Shown here piece by piece: positions 34,724-42,735 of a stretch of DNA of 64,000 nucleotides. Both the position numbers and the translations under genes were made by a program. This DNA is from Bradyrhizobium cajani. GTDB lineage: Bacteria; Pseudomonadota; Alphaproteobacteria; Rhizobiales; Xanthobacteraceae. Each line of letters opens with the position of its first letter. Positions within the stretch are counted from its first letter, which is position 1. The notes under the pieces were generated by a model. It was not told the DNA's origin, did no database searches, and saw only the letters and a list, made by a program, of their open reading frames with translations. The stretch lies in contig NZ_WQNE01000027.1 of NCBI RefSeq assembly GCF_009759665.1, forward strand, positions 1-64,000, in the 5' to 3' direction.

Positions 34724-35185
34724 TCACTTCTCGCCGCTGATCTCGTCGAGCTGGCGCACGACCTTCTTCCAGCCGCCGCTCATGACCGTGTAGGCGGACT
34801 CGTTCCTCGGCAGCACGAAGCCGGCGTGAACCAGGCGGATCCGCGTGCCGGATTCGACCGGGGTGAGGGACCACGTCACGACGGTGTCGAGCGGCGCGCC
34901 GTAGCCGGTGTTGCGCTCGTCGCCGCCCTTCCAGGCATAGACGAGGCGCCGGTTCGGCACGACCTCCAGAACCCGGCAATGAATGACGCCGTCCCAGTTG
35001 CCGCCCGGGGTGGTCTGGAACGTGAAGGCCTTGCCTGCGACGGCTTCAAAACCGGTCGGCTGCATCAGCCAGCGCGCGATCAACTGGGCGCTGGTCAGCG
35101 TCTTCCAGATCGTCTCGGGTGCGTGGGGGAAGATCTCGTCGATGACGATGTCCTTTGTCTCGGCTTTCAACGCGGCTGCACTCAC
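34724..35185 (-). CDS. AHSA1/SRPBCC domain protein
   Basis: A 153-residue START-like protein: IVIDEIFPHAPETIWKTLTS, ARWLMQPTGFEAV, VVPNRRLVYAWKGG and VVTWSLTPVESGTRIRLVH. This is the Activator-of-Hsp90 homology 1-like fold that often accompanies ArsR-type regulators. It overlaps the regulator gene by 4 bases, so they are coupled. Ligand unknown. Confidence 0.9.
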   Translation of the reverse strand: MSAAALKAETKDIVIDEIFPHAPETIWKTLTSAQLIARWLMQPTGFEAVAGKAFTFQTTPGGNWDGVIHCRVLEVVPNRRLVYAWKGGDERNTGYGAPLDTVVTWSLTPVESGTRIRLVHAGFVLPRNESAYTVMSGGWKKVVRQLDEISGEK

Positions 35186-35517
35186 GGATCGATCTCCTTC
35201 AAGAGGTCACGCAGGTTCTGGAAGCGCTCGCGCCAGAACACGCCGTAATGGTCCATCCAGGTGACCAGGGGCTCGAGCCCTTGCGGCGCGGCGCGGTAGT
35301 AGACGTTGCGGCCCTCGGCACGCTCGGCGACGAGGCCGGCCTGCTTGAGGGATTTCAGGTGCTGCGAGATCGCGCCCTGGGTCACGCCGCTGCCGCGCGT
35401 GAGCTCGGCGACACTGATCTCCTTGCTGTCGAAGACGCGCTCGAACACGGCGCGGCGGGTCGGGTCGGCGAGGGCGCGCATCACCGTGGTGATGGGATTT
35501 GGGGTGGCTTCGATCAT
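35182..35517 (-). CDS. ArsR family transcriptional regulator
   Basis: A 111-residue winged-helix regulator: IMRALADPTRRAVFERV equivalent text, then ELTRGSGVTQGAISQHLKSL (recognition helix) and YYRAAPQGLEPLVTWMDHY. No metal-binding ELCVCD motif is seen, so it is the AHSA1-linked branch and not a metal sensor. It opens the operon with AHSA1 and GFA. Two copies of a half-site-rich palindrome at 35526-35561 lie 9 bases before its ATG and are the likely autoregulatory operator. Confidence 0.92.
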   Translation of the reverse strand: MIEATPNPITTVMRALADPTRRAVFERVFDSKEISVAELTRGSGVTQGAISQHLKSLKQAGLVAERAEGRNVYYRAAPQGLEPLVTWMDHYGVFWRERFQNLRDLLKEIDP

Positions 35518-35525
35518 GGGACTTC

Positions 35526-35561
35526 AATTAGCGAACACTAATTCATTAGTCAATGCTAATT
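35526..35561. promoter_or_regulatory. Double ATTAG...CTAAT palindrome, likely ArsR operator
   Basis: Two sites of the form ATTAG-N6-CTAAT lie side by side: ATTAGCGAACACTAAT and ATTAGTCAATGCTAAT. They also form one 36-bp near-perfect palindrome from AATTAGC (35526) to GCTAATT (35561). The site lies directly before the ArsR gene, the usual place for autoregulation. Binding by this protein is inference. Confidence 0.7.
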
Positions 35562-35596
35562 CGTTTCCGATTCTTGTTTCGCTCCTTCCCTTGACT

Positions 35597-35616
35597 ATGA
35601 CTGACCAGTCAGTCAT
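35597..35616. promoter_or_regulatory. Perfect 20-bp palindrome, likely TetR operator
   Basis: ATGACTGAC (35597-35605), CA, GTCAGTCAT (35608-35616). The 9-bp arms are perfect. It lies 9 bases before the TetR gene at 35626 and fits the TGACTGAC-type operators bound by many TetR repressors of efflux operons. It probably controls the whole TetR-MFP-ABC operon. Confidence 0.75.
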
Positions 35617-35625
35617 AAATATGCA

Positions 35626-36321
35626 ATGACAAAGAAGCCGACCAAAGCCGCCATGTCGTCCGCAGATCGCGCCAATGCGAAGCACGATGCGCCTCCCGGC
35701 AACGACGCGGCGCCTGCCTCGAGCCGTGCCGCGCGTGCCGCGGAGCGCCGCGCAGCGATCGTGGAGGCGGCAATGGAGGAGTTCATTGCGCGCGGCTTTG
35801 CCGCAACGCGGCTCGACGACATCGCCAAGCGGGCCGGTGTCGCCAAGGGCACGATCTACCTGCACTTCAAGGACAAGGAATCGATGTTCGAGGAGCTGGT
35901 GCGCATCGTCATCGTGCCTGTCGTCGCGAAGCTGAACGCGCTGCCGCCGCCGACCGGAACGGTGCGCGAGCTCATCGAGACCTTTGCCGGCAACTTCCTG
36001 AAAGAGGTCATCGGCACAAGGCGCGGCGATCTCGTGCGCCTGATCGTAGCGGAGGGGCCGCGCTTTCCGTCCGTGGCCGATTTCTACTATCGCGAGGTCG
36101 TCTCGCGCGGGATCGCCGGCATGCGCGGGCTGATCGAGCTCGGCATCGCGCGTGGCGAGATCCGCGAGAAGAACCTCGCGCGCTATCCGCAGATCCTGGT
36201 CGCGCCCGCGATGATCGCCGTGATCTGGCAGAGCCTGTTTGCGCGGCACGCGCCGCTCGACGCGCAGGAGATGCTGCGCGTTCATCTCGATTTGATTTTT
36301 GGCGAACGGAGGACGACATGA
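35626..36321 (+). CDS. TetR family regulator of the adjacent ABC exporter operon
   Basis: A 231-residue regulator. The first about 35 residues are polar and probably disordered; then the helix-turn-helix ATRLDDIAKRAGVAKGTIYL, followed by HFKDKESMFEELVR. The C-terminal domain RFPSVADFYYREVVSRGIAG is of the TetR_C type found with RND and ABC exporters. It overlaps the MFP start by 4 bases, so regulator and exporter are co-transcribed, and the 20-bp palindrome before it suggests autoregulation. The inducer is unknown. Confidence 0.9.
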   Translation: MTKKPTKAAMSSADRANAKHDAPPGNDAAPASSRAARAAERRAAIVEAAMEEFIARGFAATRLDDIAKRAGVAKGTIYLHFKDKESMFEELVRIVIVPVVAKLNALPPPTGTVRELIETFAGNFLKEVIGTRRGDLVRLIVAEGPRFPSVADFYYREVVSRGIAGMRGLIELGIARGEIREKNLARYPQILVAPAMIAVIWQSLFARHAPLDAQEMLRVHLDLIFGERRTT

Positions 36322-37241
36322 AGTCGTCGCTACCCCTCTCTCACCTCATCCTGAGGAGCGCCGAAAGCGCGTCTCGAAGGATGAAGGCCCGGCTGTGGCG
36401 CCTCGCCCTTCGAGACGCCGCTGCGCGGCTCCTCAGGGTGAGGGATCGACAGCATTGGTCGCCTCATGCAATTTTGAGACTTGCATTGGTCGCCGTGCTC
36501 GCAACCGGGCTGGCCGGTTGCAACGAGAAGCGCGATCCCGGCTTCCAGGGCTGGGTCGAGGCCGACATGATCTTCGTCAGCCCCGACGAAGCGGGCCGGG
36601 TGACGAAGCTCCATGTCCGCGAGGGCGACGAGGTCAAGGTCGGCGATCACCTCTATTCCGTCGACGACGATCTCCAGCTTGCCGATCTCAACCAGAACAA
36701 GGCGACGCTCGCCAACGCGCAGCAGACCTACGATCGTGCGGCCTCGCTGAACAAGACCGGCTCGGGCACGCAGGCCAATCTGGATTCCGCCGTGTCGTCC
36801 TTGCGTGTTGCGGAAGCGCGGGTGGCGACGTCGGAGACGCGGATGGCGCGGCGCAAGGGCTTTGCGCCTGTCGCCGGCACCATCCAGCAGATCTATTTCC
36901 GCGAGGGCGAGATGGTGGCGGCGCAGCGGCCGGTGCTCTCGATCATGCCGCCCGGCAACATGAAGCTGCGCTTCTTCGTGCCGGAGACCGAACTGCCGAA
37001 GCTTGCGATCGGCGACACCGTGCGCGTCGCCTGCGACAATTGCGCAGCCGATCTCACCGCGAAGATCTATTTCATCGCGACCTCGGCGGAATACACCCCG
37101 CCAGTGATCTACAGCCTCGAGGAGCGCAACAAGCTCGTCTACCTCATCCAGGCGCGGCCGTCGCGCCCCGACGCCTTGCGCGTCGGGCAGCCGATCGACG
37201 TCCATCTCAATCCCAAGACCCCGGTGGCGGACAAGCGATGA
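36318..37241 (+). CDS. HlyD-type membrane fusion lipoprotein with repeat-encoded N-terminal extension
   Basis: A 307-residue periplasmic adaptor. After an unusual about 50-residue leader comes AILRLALVAVLATGLAGC with a lipobox (C68), then GWVEADMIFVSPDEAGRVTK, HVREGDEVKVGDHLYSVDDD, a helical hairpin (to about 175) and a beta-barrel region with APVAGTIQQIYFREGEMV. It bridges the ABC pump to an outer-membrane channel. Residues about 8-43 are encoded by a palindromic repeat (36340-36445), so the original protein probably read MKSS directly into the signal peptide. Export with the longer leader, or a start inside it, is uncertain. Confidence 0.85.
   Translation: MKSSLPLSHLILRSAESASRRMKARLWRLALRDAAARLLRVRDRQHWSPHAILRLALVAVLATGLAGCNEKRDPGFQGWVEADMIFVSPDEAGRVTKLHVREGDEVKVGDHLYSVDDDLQLADLNQNKATLANAQQTYDRAASLNKTGSGTQANLDSAVSSLRVAEARVATSETRMARRKGFAPVAGTIQQIYFREGEMVAAQRPVLSIMPPGNMKLRFFVPETELPKLAIGDTVRVACDNCAADLTAKIYFIATSAEYTPPVIYSLEERNKLVYLIQARPSRPDALRVGQPIDVHLNPKTPVADKR
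36340..36445. repeat. Palindromic repeat inserted in-frame in the MFP gene
   Basis: CCTCATCCTGAGGAGC at the left pairs with GCTCCTCAGGGTGAGG at the right; inner arms are GCGTCTCGAAGG and CCTTCGAGACGC. It is a full-length unit of a repeat normally found between genes, here inside the first 45 codons without breaking the frame. A 12-base direct repeat GCATTGGTCGCC follows at 36452 and 36483. Confidence 0.85.
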
Positions 37242-38170
37242 ACGGCGGCAACGGCATCGCGATCGACGTCAAGGGCCTGACCAAATCGTTCGGCGGCCGC
37301 GAGGTCGTGCACGATCTGTCGATGCAGGTGAAGCGCGGCTCGATCTACGGCTTCCTCGGGCCCAACGGCTCGGGCAAGACCACGACCATCCGCATCCTTT
37401 GCGGGCTGCTCACGCCCGACAGCGGCGAGGGCACCTGTCTCGGCTACGACATCCGCCGCGATGCGGAGAAGATCAAGCGCCAGGTCGGCTACATGACCCA
37501 GCGCTTCAGCCTGTACCAGGATCTCTCGGTGCGCGAGAACCTCGAATTTGTCGCGCGGCTCTACGGCCTTGCTGATGCGCGCGGCGCCGCGCGTGACATG
37601 ATCAAGCGGCTCGGGCTGTCGGGCCGCGAGGAGCAGCTTGCAGGCGAGCTCTCCGGCGGCTGGAAGCAGCGCCTGGCGTTAGGGGCCTGCACGCTGCCTA
37701 ATCCGCAACTGCTGCTGCTCGACGAGCCGACCGCCGGCGTCGATCCCAAGGCGCGGCGCGACTTCTGGAACGAGATCCACGCGCTCGCGGCCGATGGCCT
37801 CACGGTGCTGGTCTCGACCCACTACATGGACGAGGCCGAGCGCTGTCACGAGATCGCCTATATCGCCTATGGTCATCTCCTGACGCACGGCACCGTGGAG
37901 CAGGTGATCGCCAAGTCCGCGCTCACGACCTACACTGTGACGGGCGAGGACCTGAACGAGCTCGCGGCTGCGCTCACCGGCAAGCCCGGCATCGATATGG
38001 TGGCGCCGTTCGGCACCTCGTTGCACGTTTCGGGGCGCGACGTCGCCGCGCTCGAAGCCGGTATCGGGCCGTGGCGCGAGAGAAGCGGCCTGCACTGGCA
38101 GAAGTCGTCGCCATCGCTCGAAGACGTGTTCATCGAGCTGATGAGCCGCTCCAGGGATAATTTCCAATGA
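37238..38170 (+). CDS. ABC exporter ATP-binding protein
   Basis: A 310-residue ATPase: Walker A FLGPNGSGKTTTIRILCGLL, signature LSGGWKQRLALGACTL, Walker B LLLLDEPTAGVDPKARRDFW and the His switch STHYMDEAERC. The form with GGW in the signature and the following about 80-residue C-terminal part resembles YbhF/CcmA-type drug exporters. It overlaps the MFP gene and the permease gene by 4 bases each, forming a tightly coupled pump operon. Confidence 0.93.
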   Translation: MNGGNGIAIDVKGLTKSFGGREVVHDLSMQVKRGSIYGFLGPNGSGKTTTIRILCGLLTPDSGEGTCLGYDIRRDAEKIKRQVGYMTQRFSLYQDLSVRENLEFVARLYGLADARGAARDMIKRLGLSGREEQLAGELSGGWKQRLALGACTLPNPQLLLLDEPTAGVDPKARRDFWNEIHALAADGLTVLVSTHYMDEAERCHEIAYIAYGHLLTHGTVEQVIAKSALTTYTVTGEDLNELAAALTGKPGIDMVAPFGTSLHVSGRDVAALEAGIGPWRERSGLHWQKSSPSLEDVFIELMSRSRDNFQ

Positions 38171-39330
38171 GCGCCCTTGATCATTCCGCACCGGCCCACG
38201 AAATCCGCGAGCGCTTCGGATTCTGGAAGCGCTCCTATGCAATGCTGGTCAAGGAGTTCATCCAGCTGCGGCGCGACCGCGTCTCGTTCGCCATGATCGT
38301 GATGCTGCCGGTCATGCAGCTCATGCTGTTCGGCTATGCCATCAACACCACGCCGCGCCATCTGCCGAGTGCCGTGCTGCTCCAGGAGGACTCGGACCTC
38401 GCCCGCTCGATCCTGAAGGCGCTTGAGAACACCGCCTATTTCCGCTTCCTCTACGAGGTGCACGACGTCGATGATTTCGACAACCTCCTGAAATCCGGCA
38501 AGGTGCTGTTCGGGGTCGAGATCCCGCGCGGCTTCGAGCGGGCGGTGCGCCGCGGCGACAGGCCTGCGCTGCTGGTCGCGGCCGACGCCACCGATCCGGT
38601 AGCCGCGAGCTCGGCGATCGGCTCGCTCGGCATGGTGGTGCAGACCGCGCTCAAGCACGATCTCTACATCGGCGATCCCCCCGACATGCCGTTCGAGATC
38701 CGCGCCCATGCCCGCTACAATCCGGCCGCGGCCTCCAGCCTCAACATCGTGCCGGGCCTCGTCGGCACCATCCTCACCATGACCATGTTGATCTTCACCG
38801 CGCTGTCGGTCACGCGCGAGGTCGAGCGCGGCACCATGGAGAGCCTGTTGTCGATGCCGATCAGGCCGGTCGAGGTGATGTTCGGCAAGATCGTCCCTTA
38901 CGTGCTGGTCGGCTTCGTTCAGGCCTTCCTCATCATCGGCATCGGCGTCGGCCTGTTCGGCGTGCCCGTGCTCGGCAATCTGTTCCTGTTGGCGCTGCTC
39001 TCGACGCTGTTCATCACCACCAATCTGTCGATCGGCTACACGATCTCGACCCTGGTGCAGAACCAGCTCCAGGCCATGCAGATGTCGATGATGTTCTTCC
39101 TGCCGAGCATCCTGCTCTCCGGCTTCATGTTCCCGTTCGCGGGCATGCCGGCCTGGGCGCAATATCTCGGCGAGGCCCTGCCGCTGACCCATTACCTGCG
39201 CATCGTCCGCGCCATCATGCTGAAGGGCGCGACCATGCAGAACTTGCGCTTCGACACGCTGGCGCTGGCGGCCCTGATGCTGCTCGCCATGACCATCGCC
39301 GTGACGCGCTTCCGCCGCACGCTGGATTGA
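38167..39330 (+). CDS. ABC-2 type exporter permease
   Basis: A 387-residue permease of the YbhS/YhhJ type. An N-terminal helix (FAMIVMLPVMQLMLFGYAIN) is followed by a large periplasmic loop and five closely spaced helices beginning at NIVPGLVGTILTMTMLIFTA. The ABC2 motif TREVERGTMESLLSMPIRPV is intact. With the ATPase and MFP it forms an exporter of unknown substrate; small toxic compounds are usual for the family. Confidence 0.93.
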   Translation: MSALDHSAPAHEIRERFGFWKRSYAMLVKEFIQLRRDRVSFAMIVMLPVMQLMLFGYAINTTPRHLPSAVLLQEDSDLARSILKALENTAYFRFLYEVHDVDDFDNLLKSGKVLFGVEIPRGFERAVRRGDRPALLVAADATDPVAASSAIGSLGMVVQTALKHDLYIGDPPDMPFEIRAHARYNPAAASSLNIVPGLVGTILTMTMLIFTALSVTREVERGTMESLLSMPIRPVEVMFGKIVPYVLVGFVQAFLIIGIGVGLFGVPVLGNLFLLALLSTLFITTNLSIGYTISTLVQNQLQAMQMSMMFFLPSILLSGFMFPFAGMPAWAQYLGEALPLTHYLRIVRAIMLKGATMQNLRFDTLALAALMLLAMTIAVTRFRRTLD

Positions 39331-39360
39331 GGCAAGATGCCCCCGGAATCGAGGGGTGGA

Positions 39361-40668
39361 ATGGCGAAATTTGCGAGCAGGAAGACGCGGCAGCACGCCG
39401 TGCTATCGGAGGATTTCGAGCGTGAGCTGACCCGCGAGGTGCTGCGCACCGAGCTGCTGCGGGTGCGTGCGCTGATCATGACGGGCTGCGTCATGATCGT
39501 CTTGCTCACAGCAACCTTCGTGATCGATCCCGCCATCGTGAACCGGATCTGGCGCGGGACGGAGGGCGTGGTCCACGAATACGCCCTCTTGGCGGGCTTC
39601 CTGCTCTTCGAGGTCTGGGTCCACAGCCAGATCAGGCGAAACCTCAAGCTCGATCGCGACCTGCCGGTCATCAGGCGCTATGTCGGCGCATTTATCGAGA
39701 CGTCGCTGCCGACGCTGATTCTGATCCTACAAATCCGCAGCATGGGCGCGAGCCAGGCGCTCGGCTTCGTGTTGCCACTGGTCTATTTCATCTTCATCAT
39801 TCTTTCGACGCTGCGGCTCGATTTCTGGCTGTCCACTTTCACGGGATTTGTCGCCGCAGCCGAACTCTTGGCCGTCGCGCTGTATTACAATTCAGCCAGC
39901 GACACGGGCGAACCCCTGATCTACTTCCACGCAGTGCGCAGCACGGTCATCCTGGTCTGCGGCGTGCTTGCGGGCGCTGTCGGCGCGCAGCTCCGCCGCC
40001 AGTTCGCCGCGAGCATCGCGGCCGCCACCGCGCGGGACCGGGTGACCAATCTGTTCGGCCAGCACGTCTCCCCGCAGGTGGTGGAGCGGCTGATGACGGC
40101 CGGAACGAGCGCAAGCGGCGATCTCCGCCGCGTTGCCGTGATGTTCGTCGATTTCCGTGGCTTCACCGCCGGCGCGCAGACGCGCACCCCGCAGGAGGTG
40201 GTCGACCGGCTCGACGGTGCCTTCGCCGTGCTGGTCGACATCCTCGACCGTCATGGTGGGATCGTGAACAAGTTTCTCGGCGACGGCTTTCTCGCGCTGT
40301 TCGGCGCGCCGCTGGAAGCCTCAGACGCCGCGCACCGCGCCGTCGCCGCTGGCCGCGAGATGCTGGCCGCGATGGACCGCATCAACGCGCAGACGAGCTG
40401 GCCGCTGCGGATCGGTATCGGCATCCATTTCGGCGAGGTCGTCGCCGGCAATATCGGCTCGCCCCGGCGCAAGGAATACACGGTGATCGGCGACACCGTG
40501 AATTTCGCCTCGCGGCTCGAGGCGCTGAACAAGGACTTCGGCTCGCAGCTCCTGATCTCCGCGTCCGTCCGCGAAGCGCTGGGTGATGATGGCGACGATG
40601 CCGTCGCGCTCGGCGAGGTCGAGGTGCGCGGCTATGAGCGGCCGGTGGCGGTATTTCAGCTGGGGTAG
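39361..40668 (+). CDS. Membrane-anchored class III adenylate/guanylate cyclase
   Basis: A 435-residue protein with about six hydrophobic helices in the first 220 residues and a C-terminal class III cyclase domain. The metal-binding Asp residues are present in VMFVDFRGFTAGA and KFLGDGFLALFGAP, and the transition-state region appears as VIGDTVNFASRLEAL. It should make cAMP (or cGMP). The ATG at 39361 follows GAGGGGTGGA; an ATG 24 bases earlier is possible. It lies 30 bases after the exporter permease but need not be part of that operon. Confidence 0.9.
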   Translation: MAKFASRKTRQHAVLSEDFERELTREVLRTELLRVRALIMTGCVMIVLLTATFVIDPAIVNRIWRGTEGVVHEYALLAGFLLFEVWVHSQIRRNLKLDRDLPVIRRYVGAFIETSLPTLILILQIRSMGASQALGFVLPLVYFIFIILSTLRLDFWLSTFTGFVAAAELLAVALYYNSASDTGEPLIYFHAVRSTVILVCGVLAGAVGAQLRRQFAASIAAATARDRVTNLFGQHVSPQVVERLMTAGTSASGDLRRVAVMFVDFRGFTAGAQTRTPQEVVDRLDGAFAVLVDILDRHGGIVNKFLGDGFLALFGAPLEASDAAHRAVAAGREMLAAMDRINAQTSWPLRIGIGIHFGEVVAGNIGSPRRKEYTVIGDTVNFASRLEALNKDFGSQLLISASVREALGDDGDDAVALGEVEVRGYERPVAVFQLG

Positions 40669-40682
40669 GGCGTCGCGTTTTC

Positions 40683-40726
40683 CGTCATTCCGGGGCGCCC
40701 AAAGGGCGAGCCCGGAATCTCGAGCA
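40683..40726. repeat. Half of a TCATTCCGGGG-family palindromic repeat
   Basis: GTCATTCCGGGGCGCCCAAA and GGGCGAGCCCGGAATC are one arm of the element seen at 21508, 28022, 32597, 41975 and 54836. The opposite arm is missing. It abuts a truncated gene (40729-40923), suggesting that a deletion ended inside the element. Confidence 0.75.
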
Positions 40727-40728
40727 TC

Positions 40729-40923
40729 CCGTGTGCCCGCTGCATGAAGGTGCAGCGGCCCTGCTGCCTCGATCGCCTGCTGTGGGGCAGCGACTGGCCG
40801 CACACGCAGTTCGAGGCGTCGCAGTCCTACGCGAAGAACCGGCAGTTTCTCGATGCGCTGATCACAGATGACGGCGAGCGCGCACAGGTGCTCGCATCGC
40901 CGAAACAGCTCTTCCGCTTCTGA
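40729..40923 (+). pseudogene. C-terminal remnant of an amidohydrolase-family gene
   Basis: A frame ending in TGA at 40921-40923 encodes DRLLWGSDWPHTQFE followed by AKNRQFLDALITDDG and ASPKQLFRF. This is the C-terminal end of TIM-barrel metal-dependent hydrolases of the amidohydrolase_2 type (2-pyrone-4,6-dicarboxylate lactonase-like), in which GSDWPH holds the last metal-binding Asp. No upstream part of the barrel is present; the region before about 40741 is a half palindromic repeat. An ATG at 40744 opens a 59-codon frame, but such a fragment could not fold as an enzyme. Confidence 0.75.
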
Positions 40924-41046
40924 CTCTTTCTTCTCGCGATTGCTCCGAGTGCTCCGAATTTTGGGGCATGACGAGCGATGTCGACGGCTTGTAGACTGGT
41001 GCGCGATGCGGCCGGTTGCGGCCGCGACTTGCATGAGGAAGTGAAG

Positions 41047-41961
41047 ATGCAGCGCCGCTACGTCACCGTCGACGTGTTCACCGACCGCGCTTTCGGCGGC
41101 AATCAGCTCGCCGTGGTGCTCGATGCCGAGGGACTGTCCACTGCGCAGATGCGGTCGATCGCGACCGAGTTCAACTATTCCGAAACGACCTTCGTGCTGC
41201 GGCCGCAAAATCCCGGTCACGATGCGGAGGTTCGCATCTTCACGCCGGTGCGCGAGCTGCCCTTCGCGGGTCATCCGAATGTCGGTACCGGCTTCGTGCT
41301 GGCCCGGCGCAGCAACGAGCCCTGGCCGCGGTTGTTGTTCGAGGAGAAAGCCGGGATCGTGCCGGTCGAGATCTGGCGGGAGCAGGGCAAGGTCATCGGC
41401 GCCGAGCTGACCGCGCCGCAGCCACTGGCGCGCCTCGCAAAGCTGTCCGCCGCCGAGGTCGCCGCGTGCATCTCATTGACCGCGGACGACATCAGGACCG
41501 ATCGCCATGAGCCTGAGGTCGTCGGCGTCGGAACGCCGTTCGTGGTCGCGGAGCTGCATTCGCGCGATGCCCTGAGGCGGGCGAGATCGGATGCTGCGGC
41601 GTTCGGCCGGATACTGCCGCGCGGCGGCGCGTTCGCGGTGTATTTCTACACGCGCGACATTTCCTCTGCGGAGGCAGGTTGCGACCTCCAGGCGCGGATG
41701 TTCATGCCCGGCGCCAGTGGTTTCGCCGAGGATCCCGCCACCGGCAGCGCAACGGTCGCCGCGGCCGCTCTGCTCGCCGAGCTCGATCCCTTGCGCGACG
41801 GGGAGCTGAAGCTCACCGTCGGTCAGGGCTTCGACATGGGCCGGCCGAGCATCCTGCGGACCACAGTGGAGAAGGAAGGCGGTGCTCTTCTCGATGCCTA
41901 TGTCGGTGGCCATTGCGTGCAGATGATGGAAGGGACGTTCGAGCTGGCAGGGGAGGGCTGA
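41047..41961 (+). CDS. PhzF family isomerase/epimerase
   Basis: A 304-residue protein with the PhzF pattern: VTVDVFTDRAFGGNQLAVVL, with a Glu site in NYSETTFV, GHPNVGTGFVLA, and EDPATGSATVAAAALLAEL near the C terminus. PhzF folds are two similar halves that isomerise a substrate without cofactor. Only some members act in phenazine synthesis, and no phenazine genes are nearby. The ATG at 41047 follows GAGGAAG. It stands alone between two palindromic repeats. Confidence 0.9.
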   Translation: MQRRYVTVDVFTDRAFGGNQLAVVLDAEGLSTAQMRSIATEFNYSETTFVLRPQNPGHDAEVRIFTPVRELPFAGHPNVGTGFVLARRSNEPWPRLLFEEKAGIVPVEIWREQGKVIGAELTAPQPLARLAKLSAAEVAACISLTADDIRTDRHEPEVVGVGTPFVVAELHSRDALRRARSDAAAFGRILPRGGAFAVYFYTRDISSAEAGCDLQARMFMPGASGFAEDPATGSATVAAAALLAELDPLRDGELKLTVGQGFDMGRPSILRTTVEKEGGALLDAYVGGHCVQMMEGTFELAGEG

Positions 41962-41974
41962 GCTCTCTCCGCTC

Positions 41975-42100
41975 GTCATTCCGGGGCAGCGCAAAGCGCT
42001 GAGCCCGGAATCCATTCATCCACCGACTCTGCCGCTCGATGGATTCTCAGGTGCGCAATTGCGCACCGTAGTTCGCGACTTCGTCGCGCCCCGGAATGAC
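41975..42100. repeat. Palindromic intergenic repeat, TCATTCCGGGG family with nested palindrome
   Basis: GTCATTCCGGGGCAGCGCAA and TCGTCGCGCCCCGGAATGAC are the outer arms. The 18-bp perfect palindrome GGTGCGCAATTGCGCACC is nested in the right arm at 42050-42067. It separates the convergent PhzF and DUF488 genes. Confidence 0.85.
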
Positions 42101-42107
42101 GAGAGAA

Positions 42108-42569
42108 CTACACCTGCCGCCCCGCCAGGTTCTTCACCGCCACGCCATCGCGCTCCTGGATGATCTCCGCGATCATCTGGCGGTGGCAGTGGGTGTGGTC
42201 GCGCTCGTAGCAGAGCAGGCAGACTGGGCCGGCCTTCTTCACCAGTGCCGAGAGCTCGTCCATCTCTTCTCTCGCCTGCGGCGTCTTCAGGTGCTTTGAA
42301 TAGATCTTCTCCAGCACGTCGTATTGCCCGCTGCGTGCAGCGAGGCGGCCCTCCTTGGGCGTGCCGAGCGCGGCGAGGTGGACATAGGCGATGCCGCGCT
42401 CGTCGAGTCCTGCGGAGAGCTGCTTCTTGGAAAAGCCCGGCCGGCGCGAGGACGTCACCGCGCGCACGTCGACCACGAGCTTGACCCCGGCCTGCTCCAG
42501 CTCGTCCAAAACCGCCTTGGGCGGCGTCTGCTCATAGCCGATGGTGAAGAGCCTTTTGGCCTTTGCCAT
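42108..42569 (-). CDS. DUF488 family protein
   Basis: A 153-residue cytoplasmic protein with TIGYEQTPPKAVLDELEQAG, LVVDVRAVTSSRRPGFSKKQ and CLLCYERDHTHCHRQMIAEI. These are the hallmarks of DUF488; the C-x2-C and His-rich end may bind a metal. Function is unknown, but members often sit near DUF72, as here: the DUF72 gene ends 166 bases upstream. The ATG at 42569 follows GAGGTGTCCC; the frame upstream is repeat sequence. Confidence 0.88.
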   Translation of the reverse strand: MAKAKRLFTIGYEQTPPKAVLDELEQAGVKLVVDVRAVTSSRRPGFSKKQLSAGLDERGIAYVHLAALGTPKEGRLAARSGQYDVLEKIYSKHLKTPQAREEMDELSALVKKAGPVCLLCYERDHTHCHRQMIAEIIQERDGVAVKNLAGRQV

Positions 42570-42598
42570 GGGACACCTCAGGTTATGACACGGGAGGT

Positions 42599-42684
42599 CG
42601 TCATGCCCGGGCTTGTCCCGGGCATCCACGTTCTTCGTGCCAAGCGGCAAGTCGTGGATGGCCGGGACAAGCCCGGCCATGACG
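42599..42684. repeat. Palindromic intergenic repeat, GTCATGCCCGGGC family
   Basis: CGTCATGCCCGGGCTTGTCC pairs with GGACAAGCCCGGCCATGACG; ATCCACG and CGTGGAT pair inside. It lies in the gap between the DUF72 and DUF488 genes, 29 bases before the DUF488 start. Confidence 0.85.
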
Positions 42685-42735
42685 TGTAGAGGCTTTGATG
42701 CTCCTAATTGCGAGCAACATAGGTCATGGCCTAGC

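Noticed and set aside
37930..39396. 488-codon minus-strand frame opposite the ABC permease
   Set aside because: Antisense of a complete ABC-2 permease; His/Gln/Asp-rich text without motifs.
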